Source of the DNA: Glandiceps talaboti
Taxonomy: Eukaryota; Hemichordata; Enteropneusta; Spengelidae
Assembly (NCBI RefSeq): GCF_964340395.1
Contig: NC_135555.1
Coordinates: 17,929,346-17,993,345, forward strand
Direction of reading: 5' to 3'
Length of the DNA stretch: 64,000 bases
The stretch's first letter is position 1, and every line of letters starts with the position of its first letter. The notes under the pieces were generated by a model. The model saw only the letters and a program-made list of their open reading frames with translations. It had not been told where the DNA came from and made no database searches. The position numbers and the translations under genes were made by a program. Positions 37,290 to 63,757 of the stretch are shown here, piece after piece.

Positions 37290-37590
37290 CGTCGTACGCG
37301 ACGATGTTTCAGTTGTGTTTAAGGTCTCAACGAGAGAAAAAGAACAAAACTACTGCGACCGTACCAACATTTACACACATACATAGATTGAACAAAGCTG
37401 TACCAGCATAAAAGCTGGTTGAAGGTCACCAGAATTCACATCACGTGATTACATCGTTGTTGTTGTTATTATAAAACAAGTCAGACGTCAATCATTTTCA
37501 ATTATCCGTCAAAGTTCACCAAGCGGTCATACCCTTTCTATCCCCTCTATTGGGATTTAATGCTAATAGTTAAATGCATCATGATCATAC
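37290..37590 (-). promoter_or_regulatory. Conserved upstream block of gene C
   Basis: Counterpart of 21060-21380. Contains AGTTCA-5 bases-CGGTCA (37513-37529), a direct-repeat arrangement retained in degenerate form at 21291-21307. Confidence 0.5.
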
Positions 37591-40081
<2,491 letters not shown>

Positions 40082-40089
40082 TATAAATA
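40082..40089 (+). promoter_or_regulatory. TATA box candidate of CUB1
   Basis: TATAAATA in the context GCTGTGTATAAATAGTATG, about 140 bases before the end of the untranslated first exon. The flanks are conserved upstream of CUB2 (around 47105), where the TATA core itself is changed. Confidence 0.55.
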
Positions 40090-40112
40090 GTATGTTGCCA
40101 AGGGAGGAGTGT

Positions 40113-40220
40113 ACACACACACACACACACACACACACAAAGGATACGTAGTTGTACAACAATGTGACCTTTTAAGACGCCATGATGAATTCAACCAACT
40201 GGTCGAAGGCAATTTATAAG
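40113..40220 (+). other. CUB1 non-coding first exon
   Basis: Sequence ending at the donor GTAAGTTG (40221) is conserved with 47115-47222 upstream of CUB2: AAAGGATACG, AAGACGCC-TGATGAATT and CCAACT blocks. Both copies end at AG|GTAAGT or AAG|GTAAGT. The start is estimated from TATA spacing. Confidence 0.55.
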
Positions 40221-40476
40221 GTAAGTTGAATAACTGGCTACACGTACGATTTGCAGAATGTAGTTACTTTTTACAGGATATAGGAACGGTAATGTAGGAG
40301 AATAGGTAGTTTAAACAATGCTAGGCTTCTATTTCCAAAACAAAGTACACTATAATATGGTGTCTGTATGGGTCAACTTTCCACAATGGTGTGACGAAAG
40401 TAGTTCGGTTTTATGTATACAATCTGAAACACAGTACATTTAAATGCCACAGTAGTTGACGGGTCGGTAGTCACAC

Positions 40477-40692
40477 GCACACACATACATACATACATAC
40501 ATACATACATACATACATACATACATACATACATACATACATACATACATACATACATACATACGTACATACGTACGTACGTACGTACATACGTACATAC
40601 GTACGTACATACATACATACATACATACATACATACATACATACATACATACATACATACATACATACATACATACAAACAAACAACATACA

Positions 40693-40722
<30 letters not shown>
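40477..40722. repeat. (CATA)n/(CGTA)n microsatellite
   Basis: CATA array with a central CGTA block, in the CUB1 leader intron. Confidence 0.95.
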
Positions 40723-40723
<1 letters not shown>

Positions 40724-41335
40724 TTTGACAACCACGGTAAGTATTGAATGTGGTCATTGTGTGTTTTCAAGGGACAATAGCTGTCACTTTCGGCTAATAT
40801 AATGGGTGACAAAGGTACGAATATCCCAATAACAAGGAACGGATACCCACATGGTACTCCTGTATTTATTACAATAAAGTTTATCAGAGGGTGGCGTTCC
40901 AAGATTAGATCGTATCTTATAAGGTTGTCGAGGAAATTAAATTTCAACATCGTCAATTATCTCACTTGATTGCAACACCAAATTTGATATACTAACCTCA
41001 AGTATTCATCAGTTTGATAAAGACCAAAGTGTAGTATATTAATAATACACTATTTGAGATCTAAGAATCCTTTCCAGAATGCAATATATAATTCCATTGC
41101 CATCAAATTTAATAAGGGGATATATTTGGAAAGTTTTAACAGATTTCTTTCAAAACATGTTCTTAAACGTCATCAGGTTGACGTGATGTCAACCTGGGCC
41201 TACAATTGACCTTGACCTTGGCATTACCACCTGTTGATGATTGGTATTATATCACTTCCAGACCACTGATGTAAGTTCCATATCTTTACAGAATTCCATT
41301 ATTATTTTTTTATAGTTTCATGTCAATACAACACG

Positions 41336-45783
<4,448 letters not shown>

Positions 45784-46083
45784 CACACCATATCATTATT
45801 AGTACAGTCATTTTTTTATCATTTGTTCAAGATACTATAGACATCTCTTTTCTTTCTCTTATATTTAAGTTATTGTATATAGTAATTATTTTTCTTATAG
45901 TTCTAGCTACTTACTTACTTACGAGTTACGTTTCACCTGTTCGGGTCTATAGGCTTTGCCATACTGTCCGTTTGCTAGCTGTACCCGTAGTCAAGAACTA
46001 ACAATGTTTCAATGTAACAAGAACAAACTATGTATTTTCTCGCCCTGGGGAATTCGAATGTATTTAAAAATATTGTATATTTG

Positions 46084-46089
46084 AATAAA
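46084..46089 (+). terminator. Poly(A) signal candidate of CUB1
   Basis: AATAAA 300 bases after the stop, the first seen on this strand. Confidence 0.45.
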
Positions 46090-47090
46090 TTTCGAGAAAA
46101 CTTCAATCTATGTGTTGTCTTTGGAATTTTGAAATTTCTTACACTGAGAAGACTCATGTATATAACGGCGTCTGCATAATGGTGACTCAGAGGTCAAAGT
46201 TCACAATGATAATTTACAAGACAACATACAAAAATATGGATAATCATGCATAACATGAATATATTTACATAAATATGTGCACATTTTCACCAATAATTTC
46301 CATACGCATTTTCATATTTTCATTTTTTTAGTATATAATATAATAAAAGAGTGATAAAGTTTTGATCTCTTCCAATACAAAGGCAAATACATAGACGTTC
46401 AGATCAAATATGGGCAATTGCGGACTAATATGTATAAAAGTAAGCTTAGATGGATCCAAGAAGATACTTGTATAGTCTGCAGTAGAGAAAAAATTTTTAT
46501 TTAAGGCCCACTTCGAAAAAGGATTAAATATTAGGTGTGAAAAACAGTTGTCTAACGAAGGTATAGAAAAAGTTGGCCCAGAACTGAAGAATAATCCTAT
46601 GTAATCCCCATGGCCCCACCGAGATAATAATTATGCGAGAACGTGGGATTGAAACCTCAGTCATTAAACCAGTGTTCCTATCACAAACATGATATTTCTT
46701 TCCAAGCTTGCATTATTCGACTATTGATATCCAAAGCAGACATTAACACTTAATGTGCATCTCGATACAAAACATTGTTTGTTTGGACTTTTTTACGGTT
46801 TTGATTAATCAAACATGATCTTTTAGTTGTGACCGAACTTTGGACGGATCCTCCTTGATGCCCATGAGTCAAACATAGCTATGTCGTGGGCAAGACATCC
46901 TTTAATTTATAAGGTTGAGTTATTAGGGTCATTTATCAGTTAGTTGTGACATGCCGGCCGTGTATCCATGTCATTTTTGCAAGTCGTACTATATAAACGT
47001 TTGTGAGTTGCCCAAGAAAAACCTTGAAATCGCGTCTCACAGTACAAATACTCAGATGTTGCGGATCATCATTTCACTGTGTTTATAACT
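46090..47090. other. Spacer between CUB1 and CUB2
   Basis: AT-rich DNA without recognised gene; its right end (from about 46920) begins to resemble the CUB1 promoter region. Confidence 0.5.
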
Positions 47091-47114
47091 GGGTTATTCA
47101 AACGCTGTGTTGAA

Positions 47115-47222
47115 ATACTATGTTACCAAGGTGAGTCACACACAAAGGGATACGCAGTTGTACTATGACCTGATAAGACGCCTTGATGAATTAAGCCAAC
47201 TCGGTGAACGACAGCGTATCAG
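47115..47222 (+). other. CUB2 non-coding first exon
   Basis: Homologous to 40113-40220 of CUB1, ending at AG|GTAAGTTAC. The upstream block GGGTTATTCAAACGCTGTGT is identical to that of CUB1, but the TATA core reads TTGAAATA. Confidence 0.5.
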
Positions 47223-47934
47223 GTAAGTTACATGTATATGTACAATGTATATTCACACGTAGCGATTTTCAGAATGATTTTCATTGTTGCGGGAGAATAA
47301 AGACGGTATGAAATTATAGATAGTTAATTACGAGTACTAAACTCTTTACTGGTATTTTCAAAACAGTTTAATCCACAGGAGTGCAATATATGGTCCAACT
47401 TTTCACCAATGTTGCCATGGAAACAGTTCAGCTTTATAAAGTCAACACACCAACTTACATGTACAGTGTAGAAAACTTGGTGCAGGAAGTCTAATACATA
47501 CACGCACAATCTGGTTCGACCTACATGAGTCGATGAGAACTGAATGTAGTATGATGTTCGTCGAAATTTAGGGGTACTTATAAATTATAATCTTTCGATT
47601 GCCCTAATTTTTAATCCAACATCCCTTACTATAATAGGGGACTAATATTGTAATACTTTATATTTGCTATCAAATTTGGGTTAATACGCTTAAAAATGTA
47701 TGTGTCGCGATATGTATCGACCGAACGATTTCCCAAACTGAATGATTATTGAACACTATCAGAGGGACAATACCGAGTTGGCTATTGAAATATGTGTGAC
47801 GTCAAATAGTGTGTATTGTCTGGCCGTGTTCAAATATCAAACTTCTGGTACCATATGTGTTCTCGGTATATAACAGGTGGATAAGCTACGTTGATAACAG
47901 GTACACTGACAACACTTACATAAGCATGTCAGAA

Positions 47935-47970
47935 GTAAAGTAAAGTAAAGTAAAGTAAAGTAAAGTAAAG
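47935..47970. repeat. (AGTAA)n microsatellite
   Basis: About seven pentamers in the CUB2 leader intron. Confidence 0.9.
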
Positions 47971-48370
47971 GTGAACTTCCGTAAACCGTGTCTTATAAAC
48001 GTGTAAAGTAAACAAACTTTTAAAATCGGCAATAATCGAGCCGGCCGTACTATTATCCAATTTGATAAAAAAGGCCAAAGTGAAAGGTATCATCGTGATT
48101 TGTATGCTATTTGACGTATACCATTTCTTCCCAAAATTTACTGATGAAATCTTCTATTTCTTTCCAAGTTGATGTGAATATACATTTTAGAAGGACTTTA
48201 ACGATCTTCAAACGATTCTCATACATGGCTACGTTTCAACCTAGATATTAACCTTGACCCGAAATGTCTACCTGCTGTGATTTCTCATGCAAAATAATAA
48301 CAACAACGTCGAAACATGTGTAATTCCCCTATTTTCACAGAATTACATTTACATTTTCAAGATAAGAAAG

Positions 48371-54839
<6,469 letters not shown>

Positions 54840-54959
54840 TACCACTGCACCAAATGCTGCATATTCAGTACTATGCGAACAAGCATATGTCAGCAATACT
54901 TTATGTATGCCAGAAGTATGCTGAAATATTCTTATATCTCTGTATGCTTACGTATGCCA

Positions 54960-55330
54960 GTGTGAATATTACGGAATATTTCGGAATATTGCATATGCGT
55001 AGTATTTTAAAGTGAATATGTTGGGTAAATTGACATACATATTCATTCTCATATTCCCTAAAGTATTTTGCAAAGAATATTTAGGCAAACCCAATATGGA
55101 AGCCTGAATACGCTGGAATAGTATTATGAATAAGAATATGTTTGTATAACTCATACATATTCTTGTTCGGGATATTTATGTGTGGGAGTGCAAACATTCA
55201 TGAGTATATGTCCCCTGTTACGAACAATATGTCCAGACGTATTATTAATAAGAATATGTCATTTATGACTCATGCACATTCTTGTTCGAGAAGATCATAC
55301 TGACATTCATATGTGTGTATGTAACAGAGA
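54960..55330. repeat. Degenerate GAATATG/CATATTC palindromic repeats
   Basis: Block AATAAGAATATGT followed by ACTCATNCACATTCTTGTTCG occurs near 55128 and 55249 (about 120 apart); each copy is itself self-complementary. Confidence 0.6.
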
Positions 55331-56025
55331 ATACCTATTACATATCCGATATGATACTCTGAACATTGCAGAATTTGTATTGAATCAAATATAGGTATAA
55401 AAACTAATTGGCTCATATACCTCACCAGTTTTTTCATAGGTCACGTGTAGCATTACATCACATTATTGTCCGGATTGTCTAAGGTTTTTGGTAATGGCAA
55501 CCACTTAAAGCGAACACATTTGTGTTGGTTGTCCAAGTGGCAACTGTGTATACAGTCTCGGTTACTAAGACTATCCACCACCAGTCTACCCCGGCCAACA
55601 AGCGATCCATCAGTGGTGAGCTGAATAGCCGAGAGTAAGTGGAAAACAAAAATGAATTCAAATGAAATGATCGCAATTATTTTTCTTATAAACAGCGCCA
55701 CCAACGACTGTATGATAACATCCCAAAGAAATTCAATGAAATCAAGAAAACATTTCTCCTAGTGTAGCGCCCTCTAGTAATGACTTCAGAAAATAATGTT
55801 AGTCCCCTTTCCACATGTTCATTTTTTTATCTTTTAAAATGGACATTTGGTGTCAATATAAGTGATGATTTACGCCATATAGTCCACATTTACCAGACAG
55901 CGTCACTCTACGGACACGATCCCAATAGATATTGAGTGCATCACTGTACCTACATGCATACGACCACGAATAGAACTCACGTTATTTTGAAAAAACGATT
56001 TCCTGATGAATGTTACACACAAAAA

Positions 56026-56133
56026 AGTAGACTGTAAGATACGTCGTGACGTTCTGCCCTTACCGACCTCCTCTCAAGGAGGGTTTGGCCGATGTGTGAG
56101 GGCGTCCCGTCACGGCGTACCTTACAGACTAAC
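56026..56133. mobile_element. Hairpin element
   Basis: Arms 56026-56060 and 56099-56133 are imperfect reverse complements (GACTGTAAGATACGTCGTGACG against its partner). Notably GC-rich for this region. Confidence 0.6.
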
Positions 56134-57419
56134 AAAAAAGCTGTCGACATAACAAACAGAAGTAGACTGGAAGTATAGGATACAAGTAAAAACAGAAGCA
56201 TTGTTTTGATTACTTATTTAATACTTGCATTCTCTATACTGCAACCTGTGAGATAAAAGAAATTAACGGGAATGCTGAACTCATGCAAGCGCGACATTGC
56301 ACAAAATTTCATGACCGGATTATCGATAAAGGTAAAATATTTACGATGGTTACAGAAAATCTTGTCGGGAAATACCCTCTATCTTCTGTGTAGTCTAAGT
56401 TTTTAACAATATTAGATTTTTAGATGATACTATCGGATAAAAACTCTTTGTCGTGGAAGGCCAGACCTCAACCTCAAATCTGTGTAAGTCATTCAAAGGG
56501 TTCGATTTTTAGACGATACTGTCGAATAAAAACGCTTTGTCGGTCGGGAAAAGCCCGCCCTCATCTGAGTAGTCAGTCAAAAAGATATTCAAAGTGTTAG
56601 ATATTTAGCTGATATTGTCGATAATATTAGATAGAAACGCTTCGTTGTGGGAAGCCCTCTCTCAATATCTTTAAGTTTTTTATTAAATGTCCGATTTTAG
56701 ATTGTTATCATATAAAAATCTCTTTGTCGGGGAAGGCTCTCCCTAATCTTTTATTCAAAATGTTAAACTTTCAGACGAATATAGATATTATCGCAGAAAG
56801 TCAAAAAGTGCAATGTTGTAGCTTCAAATTTCGTAATTGTGTCTTTGTGAATATACAAATAGCAATGTGTATATCATTGTAAATAAAAATAGCAATGTGT
56901 TACATATATGGTTGTAACAAGGACGACATATACATTTTATTTATGACAAGCAAAACTGTTCTAATAACTCAATTTTTTTTTATAAAATGTTGACAAATCA
57001 AAGAGGAACACTAGGGCCAGGCAACAATAGTGTTCGTTTGATGGACATATTTTAGAGCAACTGTAATGGTGAAAATATAGAAATTATATCCATCTGTAAC
57101 AACTATTAAGATCTATCACGAAAGTTCGTAGTGTGCATACTAACAATACACAATGTACATTGTGTGCATGACATATATAAGCCGATATTCGGTTAGCAGA
57201 ATGGACGTCAATGTGATTAGCTTGTGTGTGACACAGACATTGGTTAAACAAGAGAAAATAGAGAATTCAATGTTTATTCCATCTCGTCTTCGTCGTTCAT
57301 CTACACTTTGGAACTGTTGTCAAGGTCTATGACCGTTGCTTATGCATTTTCACCTAGTTCCCTTATGAGTAACATCTCCATGCTCCTCAAGGTCTATAAT
57401 AAAGAGAAAACAATAAAGG

Positions 57420-57625
57420 GTGATTGCTAAAATGAATATGATATGTAAATAAGATGGCAATCTTTTGTATATCAAAACATTTGGTATTGACTAGTGCTTA
57501 AATTAATATGACATGTAAATAAGATGGCATTCTCTTGTTTATCAAGACATTTGGTATTGACCCGTGCTTGATATGTAAATAAGGTGGCAATCTTTTGTAT
57601 ATCAAGACATTTGGTATTGACCAGT
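57420..57625. repeat. Three-copy tandem repeat (about 70-80 bases)
   Basis: Each copy holds ATATGTAAATAAGATGGCA, then TCTTTTGTATATCAA and ACATTTGGTATTGAC. Confidence 0.85.
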
Positions 57626-58036
57626 TAAATATAAACTGTTTCAAGTCGAATTGAAAACCATTATGTAACGAATGGTTGTATTAGCGGAAAAGAATGTTTT
57701 TAAGCTTTTGACAATTTGAGGAGATGTGCATTGTTCTCAAATCCAGTTGTAGAACAAATGTACTTCTCTATTTTTCTCTTCAGAGTATATTTATACAAGG
57801 ACTGTAGCAATGTGTTCTATCCACTGGACTGACCTTGAATGTATGTTAGCTCTCTGGAGATATATTCCGCACAGTAACATTACCCCATACATTATTAATA
57901 GAACCAAGAGATCACTAAATTGAAACACACTCATACTGACAGTTAACCTATTCGTGGAGGTCACATATTTGATGCAAATTGCCACTTCAAATAACTACAT
58001 ATACTATGAGGTATGGTAGAATAGAACAACATTATG

Positions 58037-58110
58037 TGTCTGACAAATACTACCTGACACTTGGTTAAAATTGATGATGGTGATCTGTCAACAGCTTATG
58101 TCTGACACAG
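58037..58110. repeat. Isolated copy of the 62-bp unit
   Basis: GACACTTGGTTAAAATTGATG and CAGCTTATGTCTGACACAGA match the array at 60176-61025, so the 94-bp satellite sits inside a 62-bp array. Confidence 0.8.
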
Positions 58111-60175
58111 ACACACCACAAAACCCTCTACACTTTATATCCCTATACACAGTACATATTTTACAGGTCTGAGTTGTGTGGCCAAACTATTAGAGATTGC
58201 TGACCCTCACACCACAAAACCCTCTTTACTTTTATCCCTACACAGTACATATTTAAAAGGTCTGAGTTGTGTGGCCATCCTCATAGAGATTGCTGACCGT
58301 CACACCACAGTACCGCTACACTAAATTATCCCTACACAGTACATATTTAAATGTTCTGAGTTGTGTGGCCAAACTATTAGAGATTGCTGACCCTCACACC
58401 ACAAAACCCTCTTTACTTTTTATCCCTTCGCAGTACATATTTAAAAGGTCTGAGTTGTGTGGCCATCCTCATAGAGATTGTTGACCCTCACACCACAGTA
58501 CCTCTACACTAAATTATTCCTACACATTACATATTTTACAGGTCTGAGTTGTGTGGCCAAACTATTAGAGATTGCTGACCCTCACACCACAAAACCCTCT
58601 TTACTTTTTATCCCTTCGCAGTACATATTTAAAAGGTCTGAGTTGTGTGGCCATCCTCATAGAGATTGTTGACCGTCACACCACAGTACCGCTACACTAA
58701 ATTATCCCTACACAGTACATATTTAAATGTTCTGAGTTGTGTGGCCAAACTATTAGAGATTGCTGACCCTCACACCACAAAACCCTCTTTACTTTTTATC
58801 CCTACACAGTACATGTTTAAAAGGTGTGAGTTGTGTAGCCATCCTCATAGAGATTGCTGACCGTCACACCACAGTACCTATACACTAAATTATCCCTACA
58901 CAGTACATATTTAAAAGGTCTGAGTTGTGTGGCCAAACTATTAGAGATTGCTGACCGTCACACCACAAAACCCTCTTTATTGTTTCTCCCTACACAGTGC
59001 ATGTTTTAAAGTTCTGAGTTGTGTGGCCATGGCATCCTCATAGAGATTGTTGACCGTCACACCAGACAGTACCTCTACACTAAATTATTCCTATGCAGTA
59101 CATACTTTAAAGTTCTGAGTTGTGTGGCCAAAGTATTAGAGATTGCTGACCCTCACACCACAAAACCCTCTTTACTTTTTATCCCTTCGCAGTACATATT
59201 TAAAAGTTCTGAGTTGTGTGGCCATGGCATCCTCATAGAGATTGTTGACCGTCACACCACAGTACCTCTACACTAAATTATCCCTACACAGTACATATTT
59301 AAATGTTCTGAGTTGTGTGGCCAAACTATTAGAGATTGCTGACCCTCACACCACAAAACCGTCTTTACTTTTTATCCCTTCGCAGTACATATTTAAAAGG
59401 TCTGAGTTGTGTGGCCATCCTCATAGCGATTGTTGACCGTCACACCACAGTACCTCTACACTAAATTATTCCTACACATTACATATTTTACAGGTCTGAG
59501 TTGTGTGGCCAAACTATTAGAGATTGCTGACCCTCACACCACAAAACCCTCTTTACTTTTTATCCCTACACAGTACATATTTAAAAGGTCTGAGTTGTGT
59601 GGCCATCCTCATAGAGATTGCTGACCATCACACCACAGTACCGCTACACTAAATTATCCCTACACAGTACATATTTAAATGTTCTGAGTTGTGTGGCCAA
59701 ACTATTAGAGATTGCTGACCCTCACACCACAAAACCCTCTTTACTTTTTATCCCTACACAGTACATGTTTAAAAGGTGTGAGTTGTGTAGCCATCCTCAT
59801 AGAGATTGCTGACCGTCACACCACAGTACCTATACACTAAATTATCCCTACACAGTACATATTTAAAAGGTCTGAGTTGTGTGGCCAAACTATTAGAGAT
59901 TGCTGACCGTCACACCACAAAACCCTCTTTACTTTTTATCCCCTACACAGTGCATATTTTAAAGTTGTGAGTTGTGTGGCCAAACTATTAGAGATTGCTG
60001 ATATCGCGACCCTCACACCACAAAACCCTCTTTATTGTTTCTCCCTACACAGTACATGTTTTAAAGTTCTGAGTTGTGTGGCCATGGCATCCTCATAGAG
60101 ATTGTTGACCGTCACACCACAGTACCTCTACACTAAATTATTCCTATGCAGTACATACTTTAAAGTTCTGAGTTG
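58111..60175. repeat. 94-bp satellite in 188-bp dimers
   Basis: Two related 94-base monomers alternate: one with CCATCCTCATAGAGATTG, one with CCAAACTATTAGAGATTG, both with TCTGAGTTGTGTGGCC. Same-type monomers recur every 188 bases. About 22 monomers, with small indels. Confidence 0.95.
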
Positions 60176-61025
60176 TGTCTGACCCAGACTAGCTGAGACT
60201 TGGTTAAAATGGACGACAGTGATTTGTCACCAGCTTATGTCTGACACAGACTAGCTGAGACTTGGTTAAAATGGATGACAATGATTTCTCACAGCTTATG
60301 TCTGACACAGACTAGCAGGGACTTGGTTAAAATGGACGACATGCAGTGATTTGTCACCAGCTTATGTCTGACACAGACTAGCTGAGACTTGGTTAAAATG
60401 GATGACATTGATTTGTTACAGCTTTTGTCTGACACAGACTAGCTGAGACTTGGTTAAAATGGATGACAATGATTTGTCACCAGTTTATGTCTGACACAGA
60501 CTAGCTGAGACTTGGTTAAAATGGATGACAGTGATTTGTCACCAGCTTATGTCTGACACAGACTAGCTGAGACTTGGTTAAAATGGATGACAATGATTTG
60601 TCACAGCTTATGTCTGACACAGACTAGCAGGGACTTGGTTAAAATGGATGACAGTGATTTGTCACCAGCTTATGTCTGACACAGACTAGCTGAGACTTGG
60701 TTAAAATGGATGCCAGTGAATTGTCACCAGCTTATGTCTGACACAGACTAGCTGAGACTTGGTTAAAATGGATGACAATGATTTAATTGTCACAGCTTAT
60801 GTCTGACACAGACTAGCAGGGACTTGGTTAAAATGGATGACAGTGATTTGTCACCAGCTTATGTCTGACACAGACTAGCTGAGACTTGGTTAAATGGATG
60901 ACAGTGATTTGTCACCAGCTTATGTCTGACACAGACTAGCTAAGACTTGGTTAAATGGATGACAGTGATTTGTCACCAGCTTATGTCTGACACAGACTAG
61001 CTGAGACTTGGTTAAAGTGGATGAC
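60176..61025. repeat. 62-bp tandem array
   Basis: About 14 copies of a unit containing GACACAGACTAGCTGAGACT, TGGTTAAAATGGATGACAGT and GATTTGTCACCAGC. Lengths vary by 1-5 bases between copies. Confidence 0.95.
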
Positions 61026-61087
61026 AGGATTTATGGCAATCGCTGCATCAAAACGAAACGAATTGAAACGAAACAAAAAATAAAAAT

Positions 61088-63220
61088 TTAGGTGATTTTT
61101 ATATGAACAGTGGCTTTCAAATATGTAATTTGTGGAATCAGTTTTTGTCTATTGTAATTCTGTTTTCCAATTAAAACAGCTACAGGGATACTAAGGGGCA
61201 CAATGCAACAACCATAGTGCACACAATATACAGCACAACAACCATCCTCATCACTAGACTGAAACACAATACAGACCGTTGACCCCTCAGTGAAAGTCAC
61301 AGCTCGTAACCACCGTTTGCCATTTAAAACAGCTACAGGGATACAATGAGGTACAATGCAATAGCCATAGTGCACACAATATACAGCACAACAACCATCC
61401 TCATCACTAGACTGAAACACAGTACCGACCGTTGACCCCTCAGTGAAAGTCACAGCTAGTAACCACCGTTTGCCATTTAAAACAGCTACAGGGATACTAT
61501 GAGGTACAATGCAACAGCCATAGTGCACACAATATACAACACAACAACCATCCTCATCACTAGACTGAAACACAATACTGACCGTTGACCCCTCAGTGAA
61601 AGTCACAGCTAGTAACCACTGTTTGCCATTTAAAACAGCTACAGGGATACTATGAGGTACAATGGAACAGCCATAGTGCACACAATATACAGCACAACAA
61701 CCATCCTCATCACTAGACTGAAACACAGTACCGACCGTTGACCCCTCAGTGAAAGTCACAGCTAGTAACCACCGTTTGCCATTTAAAACAGCTACAGGGA
61801 TACTATGAGGTACAATGGAACAGCCATAGTGCACACAATATACAGCACAACAACCATCCTCATCACTAGACTGAAACACAGTACCGACCGTTGACCCCTC
61901 AGTGAAAGTCACAGCTAGTAACCACCGTTTGCCATTTAAAACAGCTACAGGGATACTATGAGGTACAATGCAACAACCATAGTGCACACAATATACAGCA
62001 CAACAACCATCCTCATCACTAGACTGAAACACGATACTGACCGTTGACCCCTCAGTGAAAGTCACAGCTAGTAACCACCGTTTGCCATTTAAAACAGCTA
62101 CAGGGATACTATGAGGTACAATGGAACAGCCATAGTGCACACAATATACAGCACAACAACCATCCTCATCACTAGACTGAAACACAGTACCGACCGTTGA
62201 CCCCTCAGTGAAAGTCACAGCTAGTAACCACCGTTTGCCATTTAAAACAGCTACAGGGATACTATGAGGTACAATGCAACAGCCATAGTGCACACAATAT
62301 ACAGCACAACAACCATCCTCATCACTAGACTGAAACACAGTACCGACCGTTGACCCCTCAGTGAAAGTCACAGCTAGTAACCACCGTTTGCCATTTAAAA
62401 CAGCTACAGGGATACTATGAGGTACAATGGAACAGCCATAATGCACACAATATACAGCACAACAACCATCCTCATCACTAGACTGAAACACAGTACCGAC
62501 CGTTGACCCCTCAGTGAAAGTCACAGCTAGTAACCACCGTTTGCCATTTAAAACAGCTACAGGGATACTATGAGGTACAATGGAACAGCCATAATGCACA
62601 CAATATACAACACAACAACCATCCTCATCACTAGACTGAAACACAGTACCGACCGTTGACCCCTCAGTGAAAGTCACAGCTAGTAACCACCGTTTGCCAT
62701 TTAAAACAGCTACAGGGATACTATGAGGTACAATGCAACAACCATAGTGCACACAATATACAGCACAACAACCATCCTCATCACTAGACTGAAACACAGT
62801 ACCGACCGTTGACCCCTCAGTGAAAGTCACAGCTAGTAACCACCGTTTGCCATTTAAAACAGCTACAGGGATACTATGAGGTACAATGGAACAGCCATAG
62901 TGCACACAATATACAGCACAACAACCATCCTCATCACTAGACTGAAACACAATACTGACCGTTGACCCCTCAGTGAAAGTCACAGCTAGTAACCACCGTT
63001 TGCCATTTAAAACAGCTACAGGGATACTATGAGGTACAATGCAACAACCATAGTGCACACAATATACAGCACAACAACCATCCTCATCACTAGACTGAAA
63101 CACAGTACCGACCGTTGACCCCTCAGTGAAAGTCACAGCTAGTAACCACCGTTTGCCATTTAAAACAGCTACAGGGATACAATGAGGTACAATGCGACAA
63201 CCATAGTGCACACAATACAA
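61088..63220 (-). repeat. 153-bp tandem array with a 710-codon open frame
   Basis: CAGCTACAGGG occurs 14 times at exactly 153-base steps (61177 to 63166). One minus-strand frame stays open through all copies, from ATG at 63218-63220 to a stop at 61088-61090. Each copy gives 51 residues with YCVHYGC, IPVAVLNGKRWLLAVTFTEG, and FQSSDEDGCC. The unit carries four cysteines and no signal peptide is seen. No family recognised. It may be a repetitive coding exon or a satellite whose period happens to be a multiple of three. Confidence 0.6.
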
Positions 63221-63620
63221 CCAAACAACAGAACAAAGTCACATACATTATATTCCTAATGAGTGTTTTGTTTCTGAGACACTGGGATACACTTTTTCAG
63301 TTTTTTCCTTAACAATATTCATATTAAACGCACTTTGTAACTTTTCGCCTGGGACGTTATAGTAATTGTTGGACCATGTAAATAAATAGTATTAACAGTA
63401 TACAGACCATTGACCTATCTATGTAGGTCATGCAACAAAAATGGCTACAAAGATGTCCTTCGTATGACCTCGTGATGTAGTTTTATAATAATATCACGAT
63501 ATAGATGACCTTGCCACAGCACACATCAAGTCCTTCTGCAAAAATCTGTTTGAAAAAGTGAAAAGTATAAATCTTTTGACCTATATCTTAATTCGCTCAC
63601 AAACACACATGCACACCGTA

Positions 63621-63757
<137 letters not shown>

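Larger units (their letters stand above)
55340..58030. other. Downstream spacer of CUB2
   Basis: No gene recognised. Contains a hairpin (56026-56133), a degenerate tandem series with CTTTGTCG-GGAAG motifs (about 56390-56780) and three 70-80-base repeats (57420-57625). Confidence 0.5.

Noticed and set aside
40373-40956. Minus-strand frames with YVCM repeats
   Set aside because: Same tetranucleotide artefact (CATA array).
55453-55704. 83-codon minus-strand frame downstream of CUB2
   Set aside because: No recognised motif, open in two frames, no splice context.
58290-59812. Regular 64-codon frames every 188 bases
   Set aside because: By-product of the dimeric satellite; each ends in a stop and the frame breaks at indels.
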